Source: J054 sp965223095 | Lineage (GTDB): Bacteria; Pseudomonadota; Gammaproteobacteria; Steroidobacterales; GCA-2729495 | NCBI GenBank assembly: GCA_965223095.1 | Contig: OZ244979.1 | Location: forward strand, 2,604,001-2,668,000 | Direction: 5' to 3' | DNA length: 64,000 nucleotides | Part shown: positions 17,953 to 26,199 of the stretch, in pieces | Layout: each line of letters starts with the position of its first letter | Position numbering within the stretch: the first letter of the stretch is position 1 | Translations under genes and position numbers: made by a program | Notes under the pieces: model-generated | What the model saw: only the letters and a program-made list of their open reading frames with translations | Told to the model about the DNA's origin: nothing | The model's database searches: none

Positions 17953-19107
17953 ATGACTCTGCAGTACACCGCGGTCGGCATCCAGAACGAGTCGCACATG
18001 GCCGTGACCATCGACGATTATTGGGTTGATCTTGAAAACTTGGCCGGATCAATCGGCTATGCGGTGTGGAACTGCAGCCTAGACTTGCCCGTGCGCTTGG
18101 TCGCGGTGTCCGAAGGCGGCATTGGCGGCTGGTGCCTGGGTGGTGGCGAGGAGCATTTACGGATCGCCCGCGATGTAGTACCCACAATTCCGGGCAAGGA
18201 AACCGATTTTCTCGGTGAACTGTGCAAGGAGTTCAACACCTATCTGATCGCGCAAATGATTGCCAAAGACCCGGAACTTATGGAAGACCGGGTGTTCAAT
18301 ATCGCCTTCATCATCGATCCCAATGGCAAGGTCATCCACAAGCACTACAAAACGGCTTTTTATCAGCGCGAACCGAATACCGCGCCCAGTGACATCTGGA
18401 ACTTGTATCTCAAAAAATATGGCGAGGACCCGGAAAAGCTATTCCAAGCCATCTACCCTGTGGCCAAGACCGATATCGGCAATATCGGCACCCTCATCTG
18501 TGCCGAGGGTAGTTTTCCGGAGGCCGCCCGCGGACTCGCGCTAAACGGCGCTGAAATCATTTGGCGCACCCAGTATCCGGAGCCTTGGATGGGCAATGGT
18601 GTTGCTGAAATTCAAAACAAGTCCCATGCGATTTTCAATACCTGCTATGTATTGGCCCCAAACATCGGTGAGATTTGGTTTCCGGGCGGCAAGCAGAAAA
18701 TGAGCTGCGGCAAGAGCCAGATTATCGACTACCGCGGCAATGTCATTTCCGAGTATTTGGGGGGCGGCCAAACCCTGGTCAGTTCCATCTTGAATATTGA
18801 CGGATTACGCGATTTTCGCGTGCGTGCCCAATGGCAAAACTTAGCCAAGGATATTCGCGTGGAAGAATATCAAGTCATTTACGATGCCATGATGGCTCGC
18901 GGCGGTATCTATCCCGCCAACCTCGCCATGGAGCAACCGCCGCTGACCGAGGAGCATCAGCTAGAATTGGTCAAGCACCAAATCAACAAAATGGTAGCCA
19001 CCGGGGTTTATACCGCACCGGCCGGCTGGGAGGCTTACGACATCGACCCCGAGGTGCGGGAGCGAATCGAGGCAGCAAAACGACTGAGTGAAGGAGCAAC
19101 GTCATGA
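17953..19107 (+). CDS. carbon-nitrogen hydrolase (nitrilase/aliphatic amidase superfamily), triad intact
   Basis: 384-residue member of the nitrilase superfamily, closest in look to AmiE/AmiF-type amidases. The catalytic triad is present: Glu54 (VSEGGIGGW), Lys133 (HKHYKTAF) and Cys183 (TLICAEGSFPEAAR). It is followed by the typical LNGAEIIWRTQYPEPW. It would hydrolyse an amide, nitrile or carbamoyl bond through a Cys thioester. Long C-terminal extension of about 90 residues. ATG 17953 chosen for its ribosome site. Its stop overlaps the start of the next gene (ATGA). A paralogue lacking the Cys lies at 19837-20901. Confidence 0.88.
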   Translation: MTLQYTAVGIQNESHMAVTIDDYWVDLENLAGSIGYAVWNCSLDLPVRLVAVSEGGIGGWCLGGGEEHLRIARDVVPTIPGKETDFLGELCKEFNTYLIAQMIAKDPELMEDRVFNIAFIIDPNGKVIHKHYKTAFYQREPNTAPSDIWNLYLKKYGEDPEKLFQAIYPVAKTDIGNIGTLICAEGSFPEAARGLALNGAEIIWRTQYPEPWMGNGVAEIQNKSHAIFNTCYVLAPNIGEIWFPGGKQKMSCGKSQIIDYRGNVISEYLGGGQTLVSSILNIDGLRDFRVRAQWQNLAKDIRVEEYQVIYDAMMARGGIYPANLAMEQPPLTEEHQLELVKHQINKMVATGVYTAPAGWEAYDIDPEVRERIEAAKRLSEGATS

Positions 19108-19529
19108 GTGATTCACCCGAAGTAGATTTCTCACAGATCCGGGGCGACTGGCATTTCCATATCGACTATTTAAGCAATGCCGTTGAGCAAACACTGGTTC
19201 GCGTTCTAAAGCTGCTACCCAAAGTCAAGGATGAAGTGGGTAGCAATATCACCGAATTGGTCGAAAAGCAGTCGGAAGTCTGGACGAACTTCCGCAAAGA
19301 TCGCGACCCCAAGGGCTCCATCAATGTCACCAATCCTTTACTGGATGAGTTTTTTGAGCTGGCCAAGCAGACCAAGGCACCCTGCGATGCCTTTGAGGAG
19401 AAAAAAGGGCTGAGTGGCTCTTCGTCGAGCTACGACAATACCCTCGAGCAATTCACGGAGTCCGTACGCCAGTTGCGCAGCTTCGTGGATGATCTCGTCA
19501 TGATGCGCGAGCAGCGGCCCAGTAGCTAA
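19104..19529 (+). CDS. small helical protein of unknown function, coupled to the nitrilase-family gene
   Basis: 141-residue soluble protein, mostly predicted helix, with no membrane segment or signal. Features: an N-terminal DWHFHIDYLSNAVEQTL segment, a charged middle region, and a Gly-Ser-Ser-rich loop (GLSGSSSS) before a last amphipathic helix. I do not recognise the family. The ATGA overlap with the upstream amidase-like gene strongly suggests the two are made together, so it may be a subunit or regulator of that enzyme (inference). Confidence 0.7.
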   Translation: MSDSPEVDFSQIRGDWHFHIDYLSNAVEQTLVRVLKLLPKVKDEVGSNITELVEKQSEVWTNFRKDRDPKGSINVTNPLLDEFFELAKQTKAPCDAFEEKKGLSGSSSSYDNTLEQFTESVRQLRSFVDDLVMMREQRPSS

Positions 19530-19836
19530 GGACTCCGCGGTCAGGTGGCGGCGCGCATGATTTTGCGCATCGCCGTTCCTGCATGACTCGCCGGGCCAGC
19601 AACAATCGTCGAGGAAAATGCAGCGCCAGCTGCCTGGACATTACCAGCTGGTCATAGGTGGCCACCTGGAACTTAACCGTCGTCGCAGCGCATTGGAGGC
19701 TAGTGCTAAGACTTGCTTGAACTGGTGCGAGCGGAGATCCACATGCCGCCCTGTGCAGATAGCTTCTTACCGCCTAAATTTTTACCTGGTTAGCGGATAA
19801 TGAGAGGCTTAACAAGCGGCCAACGGCGAGGAAAGC
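19530..19836. other. intergenic stretch without recognisable gene
   Basis: About 307 bases between two convergent genes. Only short reading frames with no ribosome site or family resemblance are present, and no clear terminator hairpin with a T-run was found. Nothing else could be supported. Confidence 0.5.
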
Positions 19837-20901
19837 CTAGGCTTTTATCTTGCTTTGTGTAAATGCACCTCGATCGAGTAGGGCCTGCACAGTTTGGCCA
19901 ACCACTTTTTCCTTGTCAGAATGCTGCAGCGGCGGTTGATTCTTTGGCCAAACAGGCTGCGCGTAGAGCTGCTTGAAGATTTCGGTTTTTAAGTAGGGCA
20001 ACCAATTCTGGAACCGGGCATGTTCCCGATAGTAACGCAGTGACTCAATGTCGATTTGGGTCGAAATATAGCAGTCGTCCACAACGGTACTTTCGGCCAG
20101 GATTTCGCCACGGTAACCATAGATGCCTGAGCGGCCGCCGAGGGCGCCGCCGATGCTGGTGGGTGTTGTTCCCGGCGGTCCATCGATGATCAGTGAGCCA
20201 GTATTGGGTCCCAGCATATAGCAGGTGTTATCCAGCGCCCGCGCCCGGTTTTGCAACTGAAAAATTTCTCTGGACACCCACGGCTCGGGTAACGAGGCGT
20301 GATAAAGAATTTCAGCGCCATTCACCGCAAAGGCACGCCAAGCTTCGGGAAAAGCGCCTTCCACGCCCACGCTGCCAGCGATGTTGCCGATTTCCGTGCG
20401 CGCCACGGGAAAAAACGTTTCTAGTGAATCGCCATGTTTAGCGATCCATTCGTCATAGACATCATGGGGTGTCGTCGAATGTTCCGTAAATAGGATGATG
20501 TTTTTCTGATGCTGATAAACGATTTCCCCATTGGGATCAATTAAGAAAACCGTATTGAAAAAACGGCCGGGATAGTCCGCGTTCGTCGTCTTAAGCTGCG
20601 CCATGAGGTAGCAACCATGTTGTTTAGCTTTTTCGCCCAAGGCGTCGGTCTCCGGCCCGGGTATGTCCGCGGCCATCACCTCGGTGTACTCGGCCTGTTC
20701 CATGTCGATAATTTCGTCGATGAAGCCCTGAATAGCGCCTTCGCCCAAGGCGATCAAACGAACCGGCAATTCCAGTGAGCAAATATGCACCACCAAATCG
20801 ACCATGTTACCGATGTGCTTGAGGTTCACCTCCACCTGGTCACGATTGGGTACGTTGTGCACACTCGTTTGCAGGGCAACAGCCGTGTAGGGCGTGATCA
20901 T
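19837..20901 (-). CDS. nitrilase-superfamily homologue lacking the catalytic cysteine
   Basis: 354-residue paralogue of the 17953-19107 protein, sharing the same landmarks: ALGEGAIQGF with Glu54, YQHQKNI with Lys133, and VNGAEILYHASLPEPW. At the nucleophile position the sequence reads SVGVEGAFPEAW where the paralogue has LICAEGSFPEAA, so Cys183 is replaced by Gly179 (codon GGC). Without the Cys it cannot form the thioester, and is likely a non-catalytic partner, a binding protein, or an enzyme with changed chemistry. The reading frame is intact, arguing against a dead gene. ATG 20901 has GGAGA upstream. It lies 16 bases after the UbiD gene and is probably in one operon with it. Confidence 0.85.
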   Translation of the reverse strand: MITPYTAVALQTSVHNVPNRDQVEVNLKHIGNMVDLVVHICSLELPVRLIALGEGAIQGFIDEIIDMEQAEYTEVMAADIPGPETDALGEKAKQHGCYLMAQLKTTNADYPGRFFNTVFLIDPNGEIVYQHQKNIILFTEHSTTPHDVYDEWIAKHGDSLETFFPVARTEIGNIAGSVGVEGAFPEAWRAFAVNGAEILYHASLPEPWVSREIFQLQNRARALDNTCYMLGPNTGSLIIDGPPGTTPTSIGGALGGRSGIYGYRGEILAESTVVDDCYISTQIDIESLRYYREHARFQNWLPYLKTEIFKQLYAQPVWPKNQPPLQHSDKEKVVGQTVQALLDRGAFTQSKIKA

Positions 20902-20917
20902 CGGTGTTCTCCGGGTG

Positions 20918-22339
20918 TTAAGCCGCCGACGTGCGGCTGTTATCGATGTAATCTGACAGATTGATGTCCTTCGCACCCGGTGTAATGGGACGCACCAGCT
21001 TGTCAACATCTTCCAGGTCCATGGTGGCATCAACGCCCAAGCGGACGGATTTTTGGCCGGCCTTGGCCGCGCGCTCCAATTCCCAGCTTTCCACCTCAGG
21101 AATCACCAGGTGCTTATGATGGGTCGCCGCACGGTTCCAGATCGCCCATTCCACGTCGTCCCAATTACGCACGTCGATGTCATCATCGACCACGATCACG
21201 CGTTTGGTGATCTTGCTCATGGGGAAAATATGGCCGCCGCCGGCAAAGGCTTTCTCGATGATCTCCCGTGGCTGATCATCAGACCGCTTGTCGATAGCCA
21301 CAACGACATGGGCCAAGGTGCCAAGACCCGGCTGTAAGTACACATGTACATCTTTTATCCCGTCGGGGACAGCTTCGGTCAGCGCTTCAGCAATACTGCG
21401 CTGTACACCGTACACGGCCACGCTCCCAAGGGTATTGTGCTCGGGATTGCGGCCCGCCATGATGCTGTAAAACATCGCCTCGGGACGATGAGTGATATGC
21501 ATGACCTGTGTTGCCGGTGCTGTTTCCGGTCCATACTGACCGGCAAATTCTCCCAGCAGGTTTTCGACCCGCTGGGAAAAATCAACATGACCCTCGATGA
21601 TAATTTCAGCCTGGGCGGGAACCAGCAAATCGCTGCTAAGGCACTGAACCAATTCCATGGGCTTGCCCTGGAGTGCGCCACCCATCTCATACTCGCAGTG
21701 GTTGGGCGGCAGCTTGCACGCGGCGGCCGTGAGCATAGCCGGATCTACACCTAAAGCAATGGCGATGGGCATGGGTTCACTGCGTTTTTCCCAGGCTGCG
21801 TAGTGACGGCGTAAATCGCTCATGGAACTGGCATTGATAATGCAGCGATCACGGTCAATGATCAGCGTGCGGTAGACGCCCACATTTTGTATGCCGGTCT
21901 CCGGATCACGTGTGGTGCCGATGGCCGCGGTGATGAAGGGACCCGTGTCCAGTTCAAAAAACGTGGGCACCGGCAATTCATGTAGATTGATCTCGGCACC
22001 GCTCAGCACCACCGACTGACTGGGTGCTTTTGCCACGGTCACCGGGGCGAGGGCATTGGCCTTCGCGTTTTCTAATAACTGATCGAACTCCAGATCCGTG
22101 AAGGCTTGTTTACCCGCATAGCCCAAAGCTAAACCAAAACGCTCCAGCTTATTCAGCAAGCCGCCGACCACCGGAAACTTCGCGCCGCGAACATTTTCGA
22201 ACATAAAGGCCTTGCGCTGTTGCTCCAAGGCGCCCATCACTGCGGGCATTTCGAATTTTGGATCCACTTCGCGGCTGATCCGCACCAGCTCGCCACGCTC
22301 CTGGAGCAGGCGAATGAAAGATCTCAGATCGTGCACCAT
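20918..22339 (-). CDS. UbiD-family (de)carboxylase
   Basis: 473-residue member of the UbiD family, enzymes that use prenylated FMN with Mn and K to decarboxylate (hetero)aromatic or acrylic acids. The N-terminus MVHDLRSFIRLLQERGELVRI is typical. Later signatures: NVGVYRTLIIDRDR, ALGVDPAMLTAAACKLP, LQGKPMELVQCLSSDLLVPAQAEIIIEG, and LLGEFAGQYG, the counterpart of the EGPFGEFTG motif, with the Glu kept. A C-terminal IIVVDDDIDVRNWDDVEWAI is also family-like. Substrate unknown. No ubiX (prenyl-FMN synthase) is in the window. Divergent from the FAD oxidase gene. Confidence 0.9.
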   Translation of the reverse strand: MVHDLRSFIRLLQERGELVRISREVDPKFEMPAVMGALEQQRKAFMFENVRGAKFPVVGGLLNKLERFGLALGYAGKQAFTDLEFDQLLENAKANALAPVTVAKAPSQSVVLSGAEINLHELPVPTFFELDTGPFITAAIGTTRDPETGIQNVGVYRTLIIDRDRCIINASSMSDLRRHYAAWEKRSEPMPIAIALGVDPAMLTAAACKLPPNHCEYEMGGALQGKPMELVQCLSSDLLVPAQAEIIIEGHVDFSQRVENLLGEFAGQYGPETAPATQVMHITHRPEAMFYSIMAGRNPEHNTLGSVAVYGVQRSIAEALTEAVPDGIKDVHVYLQPGLGTLAHVVVAIDKRSDDQPREIIEKAFAGGGHIFPMSKITKRVIVVDDDIDVRNWDDVEWAIWNRAATHHKHLVIPEVESWELERAAKAGQKSVRLGVDATMDLEDVDKLVRPITPGAKDINLSDYIDNSRTSAA

Positions 22340-22609
22340 GTTTTTGTTGCCTTGTGTAAAGCCGATTGGCCAGCGACGGGCTATTCTATGGCGCGCGGCT
22401 ACACGGCGAAAAGCAGCGCGCCGCGGCGACCACTCAAGGGGCAGGTCCCTTGCCTGGCCGCCTTCGCATCACGCCGTAGATCTGGCGCCTGAGACTTGCC
22501 CGGTCAGCATGGTGATGGCACTGACGCGAAGAGCTGCTGCGATGTGAGAGCTTTAAAAGTATATATATTACAATTATTTATAGTTATTTATAAAAGTTTA
22601 TTATTGGTT
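22340..22609. promoter_or_regulatory. divergent intergenic region with an AT-rich block
   Basis: 270 bases between the starts of the UbiD and FAD-oxidase genes. The left part is GC-rich and has only a short Arg-rich reading frame I do not trust. The right part (about 22555-22608) is strikingly AT-rich, with TATATATATTA and ATAGTTATTTA, and probably holds promoter elements for the oxidase gene. The 11-base string ATAGTTATTTA recurs at 29028-29038. Confidence 0.45.
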
Positions 22610-24013
22610 ATGCCTCAATGTTTTGATGCTGAGTTGGCGGCCATGCTCACCGCCAAGCTCGGCCCGCAAGCCGTATTGACGGGCCATGACGTGCACGCAC
22701 GCACGGCGGGCTCCTGGGGACCGCCGCGGCAAATCGCGACGGACTTGCTGGTTCGCCCGGCCGACACGCAAGAGGTCTCCCTGGTCATGGCCATTTGCCA
22801 CCGCCGTAAACAACCCGTTGTGGTGCAGGGTGGCTTAACGGGCGTCGTGGATGGTGCCTGGGCGCAACCCGGCGATCTAATCCTGTCCTTGGAGCGGCTC
22901 ACCGCCATAGAGGATGTCGATGCCATCGGCCGTTGTTTAAGGGTCCAGGCCGGCGCGCCTTTACAAAAGGTGCAAGAGGCCGCCGCCGCCAAAGACCTGC
23001 TGTTTCCTTTGGACTTGGGGGCGCGGGGCACCGCCACCATCGGCGGCAATGCAGCGACCAATGCCGGCGGTAATCGGGTTATTCGCTACGGCATGGCGCG
23101 CCAACTCATTCTTGGGCTGGAGGTTGTGCTGGCGGATGGCAGCGTTGTCTCGTCCTTAAATACCATGCTCAAGAACAACGCGGGCTTCGATCTCAAACAA
23201 CTGTTCATAGGCTCCGAGGGTAGCCTGGGCATCATCACGCGGCTGGTGCTGCGACTGGTTCCTGCGCCCCGGAGCCAATGCACCGCGCTGGTCAGCACCC
23301 CGACGTTTGCGCCGGCGCTACTGGACTTGCTGGCACATGCCGACAGTCGACTGGGTGGCCAAATGAGCGCCTTTGAAGTCATGTGGGGTAACTACTACGA
23401 CTTCGTTACCGAGCAGGCGGGACTGCGAGCTGCCCTGGCGCCGGGCCAAGCCCACTACGCCCTCATTGAATCGCTGGGGGCGGAGCAGGAAAGTGACAGC
23501 CACCGATTTCAGGCCATGCTCGAGAGCGCCAGTGACCGGGGGCTGATTCAGGACGCCGTGATCGCTAAGTCAGAAAACGAACGCCAGTCTCTCTGGGCAG
23601 TGCGCGATGAGGTCGCGAGTCTATTTGCCCTTGAGCCCATGTTTGTTTTCGATATCAGCCTGCCTCTGCGCGACATGGGAAACTACGTAGACAGCCTGCG
23701 CCAAAATCTGCTAGCCCAATGGCCGGATAGTCAGCTCTTTGTGTTTGGTCACCTAGGCGATGGCAATCTGCATCTTGGTATACAAGCCGGCTCAGCGGCG
23801 GGCGATGAACGCCAGCGGGTAGAAAATATGGTTTACCAGCCCTTAACGACGCTGGGCGGATCGGTCTCCGCGGAACATGGCATTGGCTTGGAAAAAAAGC
23901 CCTACCTGGCGTTTTGCCGCTCGGCGCTGGAAATTGCCTTGATGAAACAATTGAAAGCGAGCTTGGACCCACTGGGAATACTAAATCCGGGCAAAGTATT
24001 CAATACAGACTAG
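22610..24013 (+). CDS. FAD-linked oxidase of the GlcD / D-lactate dehydrogenase type
   Basis: 467-residue flavoenzyme of the PCMH (vanillyl-alcohol oxidase) family. The FAD-binding part has RPADTQEVSLVM, QGGLTGVVDGA, ARGTATIGGNAATNAGGNRVIRYG and FIGSEGSLGIITRLVLRLVP. The C-terminal oxidase domain has VFGHLGDGNLHLGI and SAEHGIGLEKKPYL, where the HxH-like residues and the Glu-His pair form the 2-hydroxyacid active site. It likely oxidises a 2-hydroxy acid. The start at ATG 22610 is chosen because upstream sequence is AT-rich non-coding DNA; an ideal ribosome site is not seen. Confidence 0.9.
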   Translation: MPQCFDAELAAMLTAKLGPQAVLTGHDVHARTAGSWGPPRQIATDLLVRPADTQEVSLVMAICHRRKQPVVVQGGLTGVVDGAWAQPGDLILSLERLTAIEDVDAIGRCLRVQAGAPLQKVQEAAAAKDLLFPLDLGARGTATIGGNAATNAGGNRVIRYGMARQLILGLEVVLADGSVVSSLNTMLKNNAGFDLKQLFIGSEGSLGIITRLVLRLVPAPRSQCTALVSTPTFAPALLDLLAHADSRLGGQMSAFEVMWGNYYDFVTEQAGLRAALAPGQAHYALIESLGAEQESDSHRFQAMLESASDRGLIQDAVIAKSENERQSLWAVRDEVASLFALEPMFVFDISLPLRDMGNYVDSLRQNLLAQWPDSQLFVFGHLGDGNLHLGIQAGSAAGDERQRVENMVYQPLTTLGGSVSAEHGIGLEKKPYLAFCRSALEIALMKQLKASLDPLGILNPGKVFNTD

Positions 24014-24130
24014 CTAGGACGCCGTAAGCACAGTTATCCGCCGTTTGGCGCGTTAAGCGGTCGACTCCCGCCCCGGGGCATCAATCAGGCATGATGCCGG
24101 CCGTTACACACGATCCGAGGGGATGGAGAC

Positions 24131-24733
24131 TTGAGTGACAGGGCACAAATCGCGGCGGATCAGGCCGAAGACGTCGATCCGCAACGCTACTTTTGGTACG
24201 GCATCTACATCGTCATCATGGTGGTTTGGGCTTTGCCGCTGTTTTTCGACTGGGCCCGCGTACCCCAAGTTTTTCCCTACATGGGGACCTTGGTGGTCCA
24301 TGAATTTGCCGCGTTTATTTTTTTCGGCCACACGTTTTTTAGCAACATTTGGGCGATGCGCTTGCGGATGACGCAGCCCGAAGCCACCGGCATTTGGGCC
24401 CGAGCCATGCTGCGTAAATTAGCCATGGGCGTGACGGGCACAACCTCGATCATTATTCCACTGGCCGGTTTGATGTTGATCGAAACTTGGGGCGGACTGC
24501 GCAATGCCGCTTGGGCCTGGGACGCCTACTTTACTTTTTGGGTCATGGCCGGCATCAGTCTTGTACCCGATGTGATTCGCTATGCGCGTAATCGCAATGC
24601 CGACAATGTGAAACACGGCATGGCCAGTGGCGCCATTCGCGGCATTCTGGCACTGGTGCTAACCGTCTATATCCTGTTCGTGATGATCACTAAAGTTTCT
24701 TTGTTCGCGCGATTCTTTGTGCCGGAGATTTAG
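24131..24733 (+). CDS. integral membrane protein of unknown function
   Basis: 200-residue protein with about four to five hydrophobic segments and a probable TTG start following GGATGGAGAC. The second segment LVVHEFAAFIFFGHTFFSNIWAM, a charged loop with RLRMTQPEAT, and TGTTSIIIPLAGLMLIETWGG give the same order of features as the two membrane proteins at 7212-8737: His, then F-x-x-G-x-x-F, a polar loop, and a Gly-rich helix. Two or three intramembrane His residues could bind heme or metal, but this is not shown. It lies 117 bases after the FAD oxidase and could be its membrane partner. Confidence 0.72.
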   Translation: MSDRAQIAADQAEDVDPQRYFWYGIYIVIMVVWALPLFFDWARVPQVFPYMGTLVVHEFAAFIFFGHTFFSNIWAMRLRMTQPEATGIWARAMLRKLAMGVTGTTSIIIPLAGLMLIETWGGLRNAAWAWDAYFTFWVMAGISLVPDVIRYARNRNADNVKHGMASGAIRGILALVLTVYILFVMITKVSLFARFFVPEI

Positions 24734-24758
24734 CGCCGATAGACATCTTCACGCGCAG

Positions 24759-25469
24759 CTACCAGGCAACGGTTTCACCGTTAAAGCGCCGGAAACGACC
24801 ACTGTCCGACAAGCCCGCCTCCGCGATGAGTTTTTTCAATCCGCGCACGCTTTGCGGGGGCGTCACATCGGCAGTGCCAAAATCCATCCTGGTTTGGACA
24901 TAGCCTGGGCAAAAAATCGCCACGATGATCCCTTCCTCGTGGAGCTGGCTGGCCAACAGACTCAGGGCCTTGTTCAGCGCGGTCTTACTCGTCGCATAAG
25001 CCATGGCTGGCGTGTCGCGCTCGACAATTGAACCCACCGTGCTAGACAAGCTGACAATTTTCTTTTGCGCCCCAGCTCTGATCTGCGGCAAGAAAGCTTC
25101 CGCCATCTTGATGGGCGCGAAAGTGTTGGTGCGCATGACACGTTCCCATAGCTCATAATCGATGCTACCGAAATGCTGCAGGCCGATATTTTCGGGGATA
25201 GGGAGGGGGCCGATAATGCCCGCATTGTTTAACAGCACGTCAATGGTTTCGCCGCGCATGCGTGTGGCCAGTTCGTCGATGCTCTGATGATCAGTGACGT
25301 CCAGCTTTTCAATACGTAAGCTCGGGCGGTCATTGGCCAAATTCTGCAGCTCCTGGGCGGTGTCCGGATCTCGGCAGGTGGCGACAACGTCCCAGCCGTC
25401 GGCGGCATACTGGCGTGTAAACTCTAAACCTAAGCCGCGGTTGGCACCGGTCACTAGAATGTTCGGCAT
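24759..25469 (-). CDS. short-chain dehydrogenase/reductase
   Basis: 236-residue classical SDR with Rossmann motif TGANRGLG (residues 7-14), LNNAG, a catalytic Ser in VSLSSTVGS and YATSK (Tyr-x3-Lys). NAD(P)-dependent oxidation or reduction of an alcohol or carbonyl is expected; the family resembles the C-factor/sniffer type of SDR. ATG start preceded by GAGGAG. Converges on the preceding membrane gene. Confidence 0.9.
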   Translation of the reverse strand: MPNILVTGANRGLGLEFTRQYAADGWDVVATCRDPDTAQELQNLANDRPSLRIEKLDVTDHQSIDELATRMRGETIDVLLNNAGIIGPLPIPENIGLQHFGSIDYELWERVMRTNTFAPIKMAEAFLPQIRAGAQKKIVSLSSTVGSIVERDTPAMAYATSKTALNKALSLLASQLHEEGIIVAIFCPGYVQTRMDFGTADVTPPQSVRGLKKLIAEAGLSDSGRFRRFNGETVAW

Positions 25470-25568
25470 ACTGGCGGCTCCTCTGTCACGATCAATATCT
25501 TAGTGAGTCAGTTGCATCAATTCCATGCGTCGATCAAGGGCACGTTCGGTTATGATTCGAAATTCACC

Positions 25569-25577
25569 GGGGGGGGG
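25569..25577. repeat. run of nine G residues
   Basis: Homopolymer of nine G directly before the ATG at 25581 and in place of a normal ribosome site. Such tracts are prone to slippage in replication and could vary the spacing of the translation start of the following gene. Confidence 0.8.
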
Positions 25578-25580
25578 CGA

Positions 25581-25892
25581 ATGGGATTGAAAACTTGGGA
25601 GTACTGGTGTCTCAACAGTTTGGCCATAGTGGCCATCGCACTGTGGGGTATCGGCCATTGGGTGGGCCGAGGCAATCAAGAACTACAAACAGAGCGTAAT
25701 GAGAATAGGGCCGTGCTTAACCGCGGCGCGCAAATCAATAACTTGAACAATCAGATTGCCCAGATTCTGGCGCAAGCCGCGGTCCAGAACCAGGACGATG
25801 CTTTGCGCGCTTTGCTTGCCGATAACGGCATTACGATCAGTGTTAAAGAAGAACCCGATGCCGCTGTATCCACTGGATCTTCGCAACCGTGA
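25581..25892 (+). CDS. small single-helix membrane protein with coiled-coil tail
   Basis: 103-residue protein starting at ATG 25581. A membrane helix at about residues 10-28 is followed by a polar, Gln/Asn-rich helical segment (ELQTERNENRAVLNRG...NNLNNQIAQILAQAAVQ) likely to form a coiled coil. Topology suggests an inner-membrane anchor with a periplasmic rod. No family recognised. Its stop overlaps the GTG start of the next gene by four bases (25889-25892), and both proteins have the same architecture, so they may act as a pair. Confidence 0.65.
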   Translation: MGLKTWEYWCLNSLAIVAIALWGIGHWVGRGNQELQTERNENRAVLNRGAQINNLNNQIAQILAQAAVQNQDDALRALLADNGITISVKEEPDAAVSTGSSQP

Positions 25893-26197
25893 GTCCTAGC
25901 CAGCCGCGACAAGGGTATTCGCCCGGCCTCCCGTTGTTCCTAACAATAGCCGTGCTGTTAGCCCTCCTAGGTTCGGATCTGTACAGCCGTCTGCAGCAAC
26001 GCACCGCGCTGCGTGAGGACATCGCCTTGCAAAAAGAACCCTTGGCTGAGTCCATGCAAGTTCGCCAGCAGTTTGAAGGCTTGATATCCGGCATCGGCCA
26101 GCTGGCCGCAAGCGGCAATCAGGTAGCCCAGCAAGTACAAGACGAATTGCAACGCCGCGGATTCAATCTAGCGTCCCGCCCTGACAGCGAGGGCTAA
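25889..26197 (+). CDS. small single-helix membrane protein, partner of the preceding gene
   Basis: 102-residue protein, GTG start coupled to the upstream stop. One membrane helix near residues 14-31 (LPLFLTIAVLLALLGSDLY) followed by an amphipathic helical region (EDIALQKEPLAESMQVRQQFEGLISG...VAQQVQDELQRRGF). No recognised family. The two-gene unit is bounded by convergent or divergent neighbours, so it stands alone. Confidence 0.65.
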   Translation: MSPSQPRQGYSPGLPLFLTIAVLLALLGSDLYSRLQQRTALREDIALQKEPLAESMQVRQQFEGLISGIGQLAASGNQVAQQVQDELQRRGFNLASRPDSEG

Positions 26198-26199
26198 GT

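Noticed and set aside
19618..19800. 60-codon plus-strand open frame in the gap at 19530-19836
   Set aside because: No ribosome site, no family resemblance and unlikely composition.
19837..20901. Treating the Cys-less nitrilase as a pseudogene
   Set aside because: The frame is complete, conserved elsewhere along its length, has a ribosome site and is tightly linked to ubiD, so an intact non-catalytic protein is more likely.
22430..22470. Short hairpin AAGGG/CCCTT as a terminator
   Set aside because: Stem of only about five pairs, no T-run and located between two divergent starts, where no terminator is expected.
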